Shown here piece by piece: positions 1-11,035 of a stretch of DNA of 64,000 bases. The notes under the pieces were generated by a model, which did not search any database, was not told where the DNA came from, and saw only the letters and a list, made by a program, of their open reading frames with translations. The stretch comes from Ostrinia nubilalis. Lineage: Eukaryota; Arthropoda; Insecta; Lepidoptera; Crambidae. Within the stretch, counting starts at the first letter, position 1; every line of letters starts with the position of its first letter. Where the stretch lies: positions 4,650,001-4,714,000 of the forward strand of contig NC_087107.1 in NCBI RefSeq assembly GCF_963855985.1. The letters run 5' to 3'. A program made the translations under genes and the position numbers.

Positions 1-875
1 ACGGTAAACAATCCCATACAATAAATCAATGTATAGAAATAACTAAAGGTTCTGAATAATGTATTGGGCCCAACAGTTAGTACAGTTACTATTCGTTTCC
101 GATGCTAATTGTGGTTAGCTATTATTTATCTATTAACATGCCCTTTTGAAAATGATTTGTTGTAATGAGAAAATTATACAAAAGTACCAAAATGTCTTTT
201 GTTGCATTACATTCCATATTTATGAACATAACTTTCGGTTTGAACTACTTTTACTTTAATTTATTTAGGTGGGATAGTGACTGTTAATATTTAGTGACAA
301 TCGTAATCCGATGACTTCAGTTTTAAGAGCCAAAACTGGAAAAAATAATAACGATTTTAGTTTTTGTAAAAAACACGATTGCCTTGACATGACTGGACAA
401 TTCTGATACTACCTCCAACTTGCTTGTTTTTGTGCAATGGAAACCTAAACTAACTGTACATTATATTGACCATAACCTCTAATAGAAGCAATGGCGGGCG
501 TACATTTTCCACTTAATTCGAGTTTAGTAACCAAGAAAGCGGCGGGAAGATTTACAGTTCAGACGGTATCTGCAGATAAAGTACCAGATAGTGTTTGTCT
601 ATTATCGAAATATTTACACCGAGTCTCGGTTAATTAATATTTAACAGTCAGTTTATTCGTGCAATAGTTTATATCGTCTTGTTTAGTGCCTAACAAACAT
701 TTTAGTGCATACTAAACAGTAAACTTGATTGCAATAAACCTAGATCAAGTAAACAAATAACTAAACTGAATGTTTGAAAGGCTCAAGCCGTAAGTTTTAA
801 TGTTAAACGAGTGACAATAAAGCTTACGGTAAGCTCTCAAAAATTAGGTAACTAGTTTCTGCTGCTTTACCAGCT
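1..875. other. Non-coding stretch, no feature seen
   Basis: AT-rich sequence with short ORFs only. No repeat family, tRNA or splice pattern was recognised. Confidence 0.6.
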
Positions 876-927
876 CAGATTTAGTCTGACGCAAGAATTT
901 TTTCTTGCGTCAGTCAGACTAAATCTG
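876..927. repeat. Inverted repeat, 22/26-bp arms
   Basis: The left arm (876-897) and right arm (902-927) are reverse complements around a 4-nt loop. The only difference is a TGAC that is present twice in the right arm and once in the left, as expected from replication slippage. The transcript would form a stem of about 22 bp. No target duplication or known transposon end was recognised. Confidence 0.75.
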
Positions 928-1153
928 ACTAAATTTTCTTTTTGAAAACATCGCACACCGACTAAATTCTTATTGTCGTAGATCGGAATTACTAATAAAG
1001 ACACAAGAACCTTTAGTCTTATTCAAGAGGCGGAAGATTTTCCAATTGCGATTGACTCAAGCGCACCCTGGGATCAGCCATTCGACACGCGTTCGTTCTG
1101 CTAACATGTTAAGCTTTGACCCCCACCTTTTTCCTGTATATTGTCGGCGGCAG

Positions 1154-1196
1154 TAATTATTGGCTTCTTAATCAGTTTTGCTACACCAACGTAGAG
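1154..1196 (+). other. Possible small exon or first-exon end with strong donor
   Basis: A pyrimidine-rich run ending in CAG (1151-1153) is followed 43 nt later by AG|GTAAGTAT (donor GT at 1197), close to the consensus donor. Two of three frames contain stops. The third is open for 14 codons and begins after one extra base. It does not continue in phase into the other candidate exon at 7668, so it may be untranslated or chance. Confidence 0.2.
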
Positions 1197-1840
1197 GTAA
1201 GTATAGTCATAAATCACACAAGCAAATAATATTCTCACATAGGAAGTAGGTGCCTAACCTCTGTTAGATTTTATAGCTTGTTTTGTCTCCAACTGTATAA
1301 CCATTGTGGTTTTCGAAGTCCAATTTGTATAAATACGTCTGGATGATATCTAAATCATTCCAGCCTATGACAGTCCACTGCTGGACGCTTCCAAGAAACG
1401 CAAAAATCACGATCTAGATAGCTATTAGACCTGTATCATGAATCAAATCTCTAGTATACTAATCTACACTCAAGCACATTCCAGTCCGTGATTGGTCCAA
1501 TCACCTAGCGTTTTTGCCATTTGTAGCACTTTGCATTTCATCAATATGCATCAACGTTCTCAGTTATGGAGAATGAAAGCAGGATTTTCCACATTCCCAA
1601 TTTATTGTTCCATAAAAGCATGTCTACTAGATATCCGCCTAGATTACAGGGACATGGCATCTGACTCGCCTGACGCTTATCAGCTTATCTATTTGGGTAT
1701 CTTGATCGGCTTTCAAAACATAATGTGGTCCATCGCACCGTTTATGCTATTATTGTGGTTATAGCAAAATGCTCATGCTATTTATTACTAATACCTTTGT
1801 CAGACTATGAGTTTTCCCAATTTATTATATTATCATATCA
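1197..1840. other. Non-coding stretch, no feature seen
   Basis: One 90-codon frame beginning with GTG at 1492 has no recognisable composition or motif and is treated as chance. Nothing else is visible. Confidence 0.55.
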
Positions 1841-1882
1841 CTAAGGCTGGGTTGCACCACGTAACTCGTAACTCAGCCTTAG
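1841..1882. mobile_element. Internally deleted MITE of the GGCTGGGTTGCACCA family
   Basis: Only 42 bp remain. CTAAGGCTGGGTT at the left and AACTCAGCCTTAG at the right are inverted copies of the termini seen in the longer members at 2492, 16423, 57831 and 62569. Almost all of the interior is gone. Confidence 0.6.
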
Positions 1883-2490
1883 TAAAATGTTTTCATCCTT
1901 CCTTTAATTCAAACCATTTTTGGCCAGATTTTGAGAGCGATAGAGGTGTTAAAATTTGCTGTTCAACAATTTAATTTTGCTAAAATGAAGAACGTTTCTC
2001 TTTCAAGTGACTATCCTCCATAAATAGTGTCATTTCCATGTGAATATAATTTGAATATTCTTGAATTCATTGACCTTTCCCCGATAATCTTAAGCTGCAA
2101 GCCTCATCAATGAAAACTGGAGTACAATGATACTCATAGCGGCATCTCGGATTAGAGAAGCACAGATAACACATACAGACCACCGCAAAAAGTAACAAAT
2201 TTCTTTTCTTATGTCCTCAGGATAAGGTAAAGAATACCTCAGTTTTTGCTGATGCATCACTGTACCATCGATGGTACAGATAGATAGTATTGTTTGTTCA
2301 GAATTGCAAATGCGGCGCGGCTGATCGCTTGTAATTAGGTGTTAACTTTCTAACATTGATGGCTGGACGTAAACTTTGTGTAATGTATTTTGCATACAAA
2401 AAGCTTAAGCATAATAAAACTTTAGTCTGTCTGAGAATTGACACAAACATCGCATATCTGGATCTGAACTCTGACAAGGTTTTTAAATTG
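1883..2490. other. Non-coding stretch, no feature seen
   Basis: AT-rich sequence without ORFs, recognised repeats or splice-site pairs. Confidence 0.55.
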
Positions 2491-2491
2491 T

Positions 2492-2597
2492 TAGGCTGAG
2501 TCGCACCACCTAATTTGGTGTTTTACGTGTATTTTATGGGTTTGACAGATTTTTGACGTTTATCACAGTTAAAGTAAGATGGTGCAACCCAGCCTTA
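2492..2597 (-). mobile_element. MITE, GGCTGGGTTGCACCA family
   Basis: The termini TAGGCTGAGTCGCACCA and the reverse complement of TGGTGCAACCCAGCCTTA form an inverted repeat. The interior carries the conserved TTTGACAGATTTTTGACG block, in reverse orientation relative to the copy at 16423. It is non-autonomous at 106 bp. The superfamily is not proven because a target duplication cannot be separated from the TA-rich ends. Confidence 0.7.
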
Positions 2598-2604
2598 TTA
2601 TCGT

Positions 2605-2651
2605 AATACATACAACAAGTCAAACTATATTTTGACTTGTTGTATGTATTA
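2605..2651. repeat. Perfect 20-bp hairpin spanning a retroposon junction
   Basis: The arms 2605-2624 and 2631-2650 are perfectly complementary with a 6-nt loop (CTATAT). The left arm is target DNA and the right arm is the first part of the retroposed insert, so the hairpin probably arose during integration. Confidence 0.85.
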
Positions 2652-2736
2652 TTATTATATTGTTTATTTAGTACATAAGCCCTCAATGTAACTGTTTGTT
2701 GTCCCAAATAAAGAGAAAAAAAAAAAAGTCAAACTA
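2617..2736 (+). mobile_element. Short retroposed 3' end with poly(A) and target duplication
   Basis: AAGTCAAACTA occurs at 2617-2627 and again at 2726-2736, directly flanking a 98-bp insert. The insert ends in AATAAAGAG followed by a run of about a dozen A, which is a polyadenylated 3' end. Target-primed reverse transcription of a LINE or mRNA tail is the natural explanation. The 5' end of the insert (2631-2650) is an exact reverse complement of upstream target sequence (2605-2624). Confidence 0.7.
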
Positions 2737-4426
2737 ACCATAAAAGCAATAAAAGTGACTCAATCTTCATTTGTCATTGTCCTGATAATGTCACAACTTC
2801 TAGTTCTCAAACGATTGACAGACCCAAACACAGACAAAGTCGCGGGCAGAACTGGTAGAAGTTACCTATAAATAAATCCTGTCGCCGGTTTGTCAACCGC
2901 TTGTCAGTTGTTACCAGACAATGACGTCATAAATCAGCAAACGTGGGAGTGTTGAGTCGTTTTAATTGCTATTCAGGAGTCGACGTCCAATTTGAGTCTC
3001 TATTTGACAATTACCGGCTCCCAATTTAATGGCTGACTAAACTAACCTCTTTAAAGTTTAATGATATAATTTATAGTAGTAATTTATGGTCTACAAATGC
3101 AGTTTCTGATTCTGACTAGCCTGATTCTGTTGTATTTTGCGCGCCAATATTTTTCAAGTTGGAAACTAGACTGCTTATTTTATTTGTTAGATCATTTTCC
3201 TATTTCTTAATGAAACTTTTTTCGACCCTTTTATTTTTACGATAGTTAAATACTTTCAAACTGTTAGGGCGATAGCACTCGATGTAACGTACCCAATTTT
3301 AAAACGCATCTTCTTCATTTGTGCCAGTCAAATTGATGTTTATTCATGTAAATAGTAGTACGTAGGGTTTAGGCAAATTCTCAAGCTTAACTCCAAACTT
3401 ATTCACGAATTGGACCAGTTCCGATTGTTTACATTCACATTAACACTGCACTAAACCGCGGTTACCGGTAAATGTCACTTACGCAACCACGGTAACCGTG
3501 CGCGGTAATTAGAGCAGTTCCCATGGGTATCGTGCACTCGTCACGATCTGTGCTGACTGTGGTTTGCAGAAGATCTCAATCCTAAAAAAAGCTTTGTTTC
3601 CAGTGCCTAAGTCTGATTTAAACTTTTAAACTCTTTTAGACGTCCCAACGACTTTTTCACTACCTCTGCTTGAGGAGAGTGACGTGACAGTAATGAAGAA
3701 GCAGCACAATATTATAGAGTCCAGTCATTATTTTCAGGCTTTTTCAACACAAAAGTTTTTTATTATCATTTTACTAAGCTGTCCAGTCCAGCTTAGCATA
3801 AGGAGAAGTAGCGCCTAAATTCTATACTATTTTCCCAAAACACATTATTTTTTCTCAAAAAACTAGATTTTTATGATTATCATTTTATACCTACCAAGAA
3901 TAAATCGGTCCGGCATGGCAGATACAATAACATTAAAGTCTATGCTATATTAATTACAGTTGACCTACTAATAAACAGTTCTATTCAGCAATCACAAAAG
4001 CTTTATTAGGTACTTAACATTCGCCATACAAGTTATTAACTATTAACATTCACAGTAAATTATACTATGTACAATAGTTTTAGTATTTAGTTTGGGTTAA
4101 TATGTATTTATTCTTATGACTCTTACCGTGTTTAGTTTAGATCCTTTTTCTTCGACTAGATCCTTCCTTGCGACTTTCCTTGTCGTACGTAGGTAGCTTG
4201 ATTTTAATGTTGAGTGGTTATATTTCTTAAGTTTTATGTTATCTCGATCTCATCAAGAATAAAATGGCTCTAAAACATGTAATAAAATATTTGAAAAACA
4301 TCAAGAAGCTTTTAAAGTTTTAAACCGCGAGGGATATAAAATTAAAACAAAATCACACCTTTGATCAAAGGAGCATAACAAATTGATGGAACTAAAGGCA
4401 AATAAACTATTAGATGGTTCGTAAAA
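2737..4426. other. Non-coding stretch, no feature seen
   Basis: About 1.7 kb without a supportable gene. Short CpG-containing patches near 3450-3550 have no accompanying ORF or splice pattern. Confidence 0.55.
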
Positions 4427-4436
4427 ATGGTTACCG

Positions 4437-4860
4437 CAGTATATCAAGGTTATTTTCAACCGACTTCAAAAAAGGAGGAGGTTCTCAATTCGACCCGTAT
4501 GTTTTTTTTTTTTTTTTTTTTTTTCTATGTTTGTTACGCGATAACTCCGCCAATTATGAATCGATTTGAACAAATCTTTTTTCGGCGTATAGGTAATACC
4601 TCAAGGGTGGTCCCATTTAAATTTAATAATAAAAAAAACAACCCCCAAGGGTGGAAAATTGGGGATGAACTTTTTTATACGCAATATCTCCGCCGATTAT
4701 AAACCAATTTGAACGGTTATTTTTTTGTTAATAGGTATTATCAAAAGGGTGGTTTCATGCGAATTTGAAGAAAATATTTCACCCCCAAGGGTGGAAAATT
4801 GGGGATGAACTTTTTTATACGCAATATCTCCGCCGATTATGAACCAATTTTTTTTGGTCT
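4437..4860 (+). repeat. Lepidopteran interspersed repeat with internal 140-bp tandem units
   Basis: The segment ACCGACTTCAAAAAAGGAGG (4459-4478) followed by TTCTCAATTCG and a long T run is a widespread lepidopteran repeat that I recognise; its class is uncertain. Downstream, a unit beginning TACGC-ATA-CTCCGCC recurs at 4534, 4678 and 4818, giving periods of 144 and 140 bp. Each unit holds CCAAGGGTGGAAAATTGGGG before the next begins. The third unit is truncated. An ORF read across it is low complexity and not a gene. Confidence 0.65.
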
Positions 4861-4940
4861 CAGTGTACTGCCTACCTTCAGTGGTAACATCAAGGTAATA
4901 ATTAGTTAACTAAAAAGCAAGAAATAAGTAAAATTTTATA

Positions 4941-5239
4941 AAAAAAAATAAAACCGACTCCAAAAAACCTACACTAAAACGTAGAAAAATAATTACTAAT
5001 TACCTACTTATTTATTAGGACGAATTATTAATATTTATGTAGGTATACCATGATTGATACTTTTGGAGTCGGTGCAGGCAAACTTTACATGTTTCATAAT
5101 CTTGGCACCGACTCCAGAAGTATCAATCATGGTATACCTACATAAATATTAATAATTCGTCCTAATAAATAAGTAGGTAATTAGTAATTATTTTTCTACG
5201 TTTTAGTGTAGGTTTTTTGGAGTCGGTTTTATTTTTTTT
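4941..5239. repeat. Near-perfect 299-bp hairpin (135-bp arms)
   Basis: The arms 4941-5075 and 5105-5239 are reverse complements with a single mismatch (the T of CTTTTGG in the left arm against CTTCTGG), separated by a 29-nt loop. Both tips read AAAACCGACTCCAAAAAA outwards to inwards, similar to the ACCGACTTCAAAAAA head of the repeat at 4437. The left tip follows a TA and the right tip overlaps a TA, so a TA-targeting fold-back or palindromic MITE is plausible. Confidence 0.85.
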
Positions 5240-5487
5240 AGATTTAAGCGAAGTGTTAATAAAGGGAATGTTTAATTAGAAACGACTATACTTAACCGAA
5301 TGTGATAAGTGACGAATTGACGACATTACTTCGGTCCCGGAGTCCTGAGTACGCACGTCATCTCACCAGAAATAGTAAATCTTCCGTCGGCTTGATGTAT
5401 TTCTGTATCCATCTCTTCTCTTGTACGTTCAGTAAAGTACACGGATGATTTAATACGGTAATGCATTAGGAACAGTGCGGTCTCGCC
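5240..5487. other. Short non-coding spacer
   Basis: Unique-looking sequence up to the GTCTCGCC target duplication of the next element. Confidence 0.5.
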
Positions 5488-7408
5488 TAGGGATTGCAAA
5501 TATTCGATAGATTTCTATTTCGAATATTCGAATATTTTTTTAGTGATATTCGAATATTATTCGAATATTCGAATACTTTCAAAAAAATAAAAAGTACTTA
5601 AATTATCAATGTTTTATTGCTGGTTTTATTGCTTTAAGAACTATATTTTAACTATTTAACAATATAGTTTTTAAAACAGTTATAAAATTCTCATCATCAT
5701 CATCATAATTTCAACCATAGAACGTCCACTGCTGAACATAGGCCTCTCCCAATGACTTCCACAATGACTGCTTGGCAGCGGCCTGTATCCAGCGCCTTCC
5801 CGCTACCTATATGAGGTATTCGGTCCACCTTTGTGGGTGGACGTCTCACGCTGCGCTTTTTGGTACGTGGCCTCCACTCCAGAACCTTGCTGCCCCATCG
5901 GCCATCATTTCAGCGTACTATGTGATCTGCCCATTGCCATTTCAGCTTACTAATCCGTCGGGCTATGTCAGCGACTTTAGTTCGTTTACGGATCTCCTCA
6001 TTTCTGATTCTGTCTCGTAAAGAAACCCTGAGCATAGCCCTCCCCATAGCACGCTGTGCAATTTTGAATTTATTTATAAGACCTATTGTAAGAGGCCACG
6101 TTTCCGAGCCGTGTGCCATCACTGGTAGAGGTAACACACACTGATTGAAGAATTTCGTCTTTAGGCACTGAGGTATTTTGGACGAAAAGATGTTTTATAG
6201 TTTCCCGAACGCTGCCCAGCCGAGTTGGATTCGACGATGTACCCTTTTCTCGAAATCTAATCTACCTAGCCGAATCGTTTGTCAGAGGAATACATACTTG
6301 TCAACAGTCTCGAGAATCGAGCTCTAACCGAAACATGGACGTTGGACCTAAGCTTCGTTTTGTCCACGTACATCCGAAGGCCTGCCTGTTGAGAGACTCG
6401 ATTAAGGTCTTCGAACATTGTGCCGAGGTCTTCAAGCGATTCTGCCATGATCACAATATCGTCAGCAAACCGAAGCTGAGTGACGTATTCGCTATTGAAA
6501 GGTAATTATGCCTAATCCTTTCCATTCAAGGAGCTTGAAAGCGTCTTCCAATGCAGCGGTCAACGGTTTCGGAGATATAACATCTCTCTGCCTCACGCCT
6601 CGCTGCAGAGGAATCGCTCTCGTGCTCTGCTCCTGTACTCGGCTCGACATGGTAGCGTTTTTGTATAGGTATTTCAGCATCTCGATATACCGATAGTCAA
6701 TACGGCACCGCTGAAAAGACTGCAGCACTGCATAAGTATCGATCGAATCAAAGGCCTTCTCATAGTTCAAGAAAATCATCACCACGCTTCTATCCCATGC
6801 CTCTGGCGTTGTTCCTTAGAGTAAGACGGGACGAGTTTCGGTGTTCCACCCGCGTTCAGAAGCTCCCAGGTTATTCCGTCATTACCCGGTGCCTTGTTGT
6901 TTTTTAGCTGTTTGAGAGCCTTCCTAATCTCGTATAGGCTGATATACGAGATGTCTTTGGTATAGTGTCGCGTTAACCTAACACTTGCATCTGTTGCTGA
7001 GTTATTAACAGGTTTGGAGGTATGTAGCTGTCCATAAATATTTTCGATCTCACCCAGAACCTCGGCTTTTGTTGACATTACCGTCCACCGTCTTCAGCAT
7101 CGTTAGCTGACTTTGCTCAATAAAGGTGTCTCTTTCAGGTAATTTGGAACCTTGGTTTCGCAAGACAACTTATCGTTCACTAATGACGTCGGAAGCATCA
7201 ATGACTACTTCTTTTAGTTGGTGATATGTATTTGATGCCTCCGACCACATTTGCAAACACTAAGTTGTATTCGTTCTATCTTTTCTGTTTAATTTTGTAA
7301 TATTCGAATATTCGAATACATGTTAATTTACTATTCGAATATTAAATTTGGAATCTAAATTCGAATATTCGAATATTCGAATATTCGATTGCAACCTCTA
7401 GTCTCGCC
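5480..7408. mobile_element. hAT-type MITE with 8-bp target duplication, split by a LINE
   Basis: GTCTCGCC occurs at 5480-5487 and 7401-7408. Immediately inside are the termini TAGGGATTGCAA (5488) and the inverted TTGCAACCTCTA (to 7400), which fits the hAT superfamily's 8-bp duplications and short termini. Subterminal regions on both sides (5496-5580 and 7300-7390) are runs of the palindrome ATTCGAATATTCG. About 320 bp of original element remain at the two ends; the middle (about 5696-7289) is an inserted LINE. No transposase is present, so it moved with help from elsewhere. Confidence 0.85.
5696..7289 (-). pseudogene. 5'-truncated LINE reverse transcriptase (RTE-like), degenerate
   Basis: Read on the minus strand, fragments in several frames follow the order of a non-LTR retrotransposon reverse transcriptase. 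KAPGNDGI lies near 6872-6895, NYEKAFDSID near 6740-6770, QRGVRQRDVISPK near 6571-6607 (the family usually has G for the second R of RQR), and the catalytic FADD at 6458-6469 is intact. RDRIRNEEIRKRTKV follows near 5970-6035, then the C-terminus RWIQAAAKQSLWKSLGEAY and a stop, ending in a (GAT)n-like tail at 5696-5708. The endonuclease half is missing and frameshifts separate the parts, so it cannot make a working enzyme. The protein resembles what lepidopteran annotations call endonuclease-reverse transcriptase. The RTE-like clade is my judgement. Confidence 0.85.
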
Positions 7409-7667
7409 ACCATATTTCAGAGCTCCGAAGAAATAACTTGTGGGAAATTAATAAAACACTTAAAAGGATCTGGACTAAAATACCCGGGCTGTTGGCGGGA
7501 AGCCAAAGCTCCGGTCATCTCTTAGATTAGAATGTGATGGCCGCCTAGTATAACTTGGGCACATTTATGGTTTTGACTCAGTGCGCGTAACTTACTAACT
7601 TTATAGTATAGGGAAATAGACGACTTATTTTGATGATGTGTTTAATGATTTTTGTTTTTTGTTGCAG

Positions 7668-7700
7668 GTGAATGCTGGGATAATGGAACGCTCTATCTAG
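7668..7700 (+). CDS. Possible 33-nt micro-exon, protein unknown
   Basis: A strong acceptor, a T-rich tract ending TTGTTGCAG at 7667, is followed by 33 nt and then TAG|GTAATAA (donor GT at 7701). Only one frame is open. It uses the first two bases to complete a codon and leaves one base over, so the exon is symmetric and encodes ECWDNGTLYL plus split codons. DNGTLYL resembles a strand of immunoglobulin-like domains, but ten residues are far too few to name a family. No partner exon in phase was found nearby, so the gene would have introns of several kb or more. Chance remains possible. Confidence 0.25.
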   Translation: MNAGIMERSI

Positions 7701-10635
7701 GTAATAAACTCTCCTAAGATATATTTTTCGGCCAAAATGTTATAAAATAAAATAACCAAATATGTAGGTACATTACATGTAAGATTTAATTAGTAAAGTG
7801 CTTTTCAGATTGATATTAATGTATTTTTGTATAATAATATTCTGGATTAGGTATAATGAATCAATTAAGGAAAAACGTGTGCCTGTAATAGTGTATTATG
7901 AAATACGTAAGTTCATAATGATTGATGATATAAGTAGGCATATCCACAATAAATTACTCATTTACTCATTATTTTTACTATTATTTCAAATACGTTTGGC
8001 ATTGAGACATCAAATATTGTTTTATTTACATTATAAGTCCAATTAATGTTTATTTCATTATGACATAATGCTTCAAATTATCGCTAATGTGGTTTTGATA
8101 TATCCTCTTTGATTGAATTTGTGTGGCACAATTGATTATGAAATAACATGATTAGAAATAATAATAAACTTGATTTATAATTACAAGGATAAAAACTCGG
8201 AATTTTTGGTTTATTATAATTCAAAAAATAAGAATTACAAAGTATTTTTTGTAATAGGTACTAAAAAGTTATTTTAAGTTTAAATTAGAGATACTAACCA
8301 AACTGTTTCGCTGTCTGACTGAAAATACAAATGTTTTCATTAGAAATGCTGTGGTTTTAGCGAATATTACTTATTTTCAAAATACTGCAAGTGTTTTCAG
8401 TAAGATAACAAATACATTATTCATTTCTCATTTAAATTCGTCACAAATCATATTTAATTTTGGTAATTCGTTTCACTTTAGAATTCTGCACGAATAATCA
8501 CCATGTCAAAACACATTCGTACAATAGTTCCTATTGTGTGTTCTAAACGCTTCAGTTGAAATAAACCTGAACTGAACCGTGAATTAAGACGTTTGAGAGT
8601 ACGGTTCACTGGCTCGCCGATCAAACGTCATTTTACGGTCGGTGGATCATTCTCTAATAGACCAGTGGTTCTCAAATATATTACTGTACACTTTAGTCGT
8701 CTTACTACTACAAATAAATAAACACTGTACGTACCGACGTATCGTACAAAACTGAGAAGAAAATACTTTTGAGGAAATCTGACAAGGCCCTTTTATCTTC
8801 ACATTGTGCCAGTTCTAGGGTGAAGGCAAAAATCACGAAAATTCCTCTCCCTCTGCAAGTATTTTGCATAAAACGAGTAACCTAGACTAGACTAGAAGCG
8901 CAGTGTAAAATGTCCAAGGATAATTATTTATTTTATTTAAAAAATAAATTAAAAAAAACCTAGGTAATGTGATGTAAAAGTATTGACTAAAATCAACGAG
9001 ACAATGTTGAAATTCCCTGAAATTCAGATCTAGGTCCAATATTAGGATGTTGATATTCCAATTTAGTTTATTTTGAAGAAAAAAGTCTATGTTTTAATAT
9101 TCTTTCAATATTTTGATTCTGTTGATGGAATGTTGCGTAAAAAAAGAAATGTTGAGATCCAATGCCCCAGATTTTACTTTAGACAATCTACTTTCGTATT
9201 GTTGTAGTTCTGGCGTAAAATGAGTCATCTGTGGTGTGAATTTGCTTGAACTGATTAGCTTGATGTTATTATAGTAAAAGCTTATAGTCAAGAGTTATTG
9301 ACCGTGGCGTGGCCGCGTGGTAGCCAATATTAATATACCCTATAGTAAAGTCAAAGACTCGCTGCCGATGGGGCAATAAAACTTTCGTGCGCTAGGGAGA
9401 GACGCGTGCGGTGCATCCCTTATAGTAACAGTAGTCGAACCTTAACTTCGAACTTCACCTATGTTCTTCTTTCTGATTAATTTCGTTGCGGGTCCAATGA
9501 CAGTTTAATTTTCCTCTAGGACAAACTTGACCTTCACTGGTTGGGTTTTTATTGGCTGACCGCAGCTGTAGATCCTGGCTTACAGGAGTTGCAGCGGTGG
9601 GAACAAAAGGTGGAAATAGTCCCGCATACCCTAGTAACATATTAATATTATTCTTCAAAACGCGTTCTGTGCTTTATTTTTGTCACTTAAAACTTCGTAG
9701 TTTGTATTTAACATTTGCAATTTTTTTTACAATATTGTAAGTTAATGTAACATAAAATACACATTAGTATTCTTTACATACACTACACACATACATAATT
9801 TATCCATGTTTTTGTTAGATTCTACATTTTGTAAACTTGTGAAAAGAAGTCCTTGAACTTTGAAGGCTAATTAGGTACTCAGTTTAATTAATTTTAAAAA
9901 TAATACCTACTATGTTTTAACAGCAGAAACTTACTTGTTAATGATTATACTATTTATGATGTGCTTTATTTTACTTTATGTCGGATATCACTAAAATAGA
10001 CGCCCATTTAGCCATGCTACTTAAGCTGTCAAAAAGATAAGCAAAACTGACCAAAGCTAGAATGTGACGTGCAAAATGCATGTCGGTGTAAGCTAGAATG
10101 TGACGTGTTTATGACCACAGTTCAAAGAGCCACGCGGTGGCGGATTAGCCACCGTTTCGCCACGGTCCTGCCAAGTCAACTACGAGGACAATACCGGTGG
10201 CCTTGTGGCTCTGTATCGGGACAGGGCGATGACCCGGAGACGTAGTGATGGGGATTTGTCGATTTTGGAAGAATGAAATGTCTGCCGCACTAATATGGAC
10301 GACACGAAACGCGATGTAATCTCTTGAAATCTAGGCTCTTACAATGTAAGTGTTACATGATAGGTTACATTATTTAAGTTTTAGAGATGATATTGAACGC
10401 GTTTTTAAATTCAAGATCCAACAAAATACAAATCAGATTAGATAGAGATAGAGGAAAAATAAAATAAAACAGAGGAAGAGGAAGCATGCAAAAGTTTTTT
10501 TAGTTACAAATAAACAATTATGTACCTACCAGAGCTTTCTTTTTAAGCTGGAAAAAAAAGGTTAATGACTTGAACGGCTCAATTTAATAAAGCATGTTCG
10601 GTGTTATGATACTTAAGTTCGTACTAATTTATTGA
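7701..10635. other. Non-coding stretch with one small tandem duplication
   Basis: About 2.9 kb without a supportable gene. The 17-mer AGCTAGAATGTGACGTG occurs at 10055 and 10091, a 36-bp duplication. A GC-richer patch near 10130-10250 has no long frame. Overlapping frames on both strands at 9455-9740 have no recognisable protein. Confidence 0.55.
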
Positions 10636-10869
10636 CGTAAAAAAACCATGAACGAGTCCTTTTTGGGCAGCGTTCGAGAGTGGACGTGCACAACACGTGC
10701 GCTCCAGACGGTCCGACCCGAAAAGACCCTTGCAACTTGCAAAGCCCTACCGCGTATAATACAAACGGTCGTAAACCCAAAGTGCATTTTAAGCCGTGGA
10801 ACGTAAACCAACAAACAAAGTGATCAAAAATAACATAAGTACAAATCAAATTAATTAACATAATTAGTA

Positions 10870-11035
10870 CAGTGCTGCAATCGTGATAATCAAGCGAAAA
10901 CTAACCAAAATTAAATAACATGTAAAAATTAAATATAAAACAATACAGTGTTACAATAGTGAGAATCCCACGAAAACAAATCAAAATTCAATAATATAAT
11001 AGGTAACAGTGTTACAAGAGTGATAACCCAAATAT
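10870..11035 (+). repeat. 5' tandem repeats inside the retroposon
   Basis: CAGTG(C/T)T(G/A)CAA-AGTGA-AA(T/C)C recurs at 10870, 10946 and 11007, followed each time by an A-rich segment with CGAAAAC-AA-CAAAATT in the first two. Periods are 76 and 61 bp. Such 5' tandem units are known from some LINE promoters. Confidence 0.65.

Noticed and set aside
4501..4524. Long T run inside an apparent ORF
   Set aside because: Low-complexity part of a known type of interspersed repeat, not a coding homopolymer.
9455..9740. Complementary frames on both strands around TTGCAGC-GGTGGG
   Set aside because: Short, unrecognised and mutually overlapping; no evidence for either.
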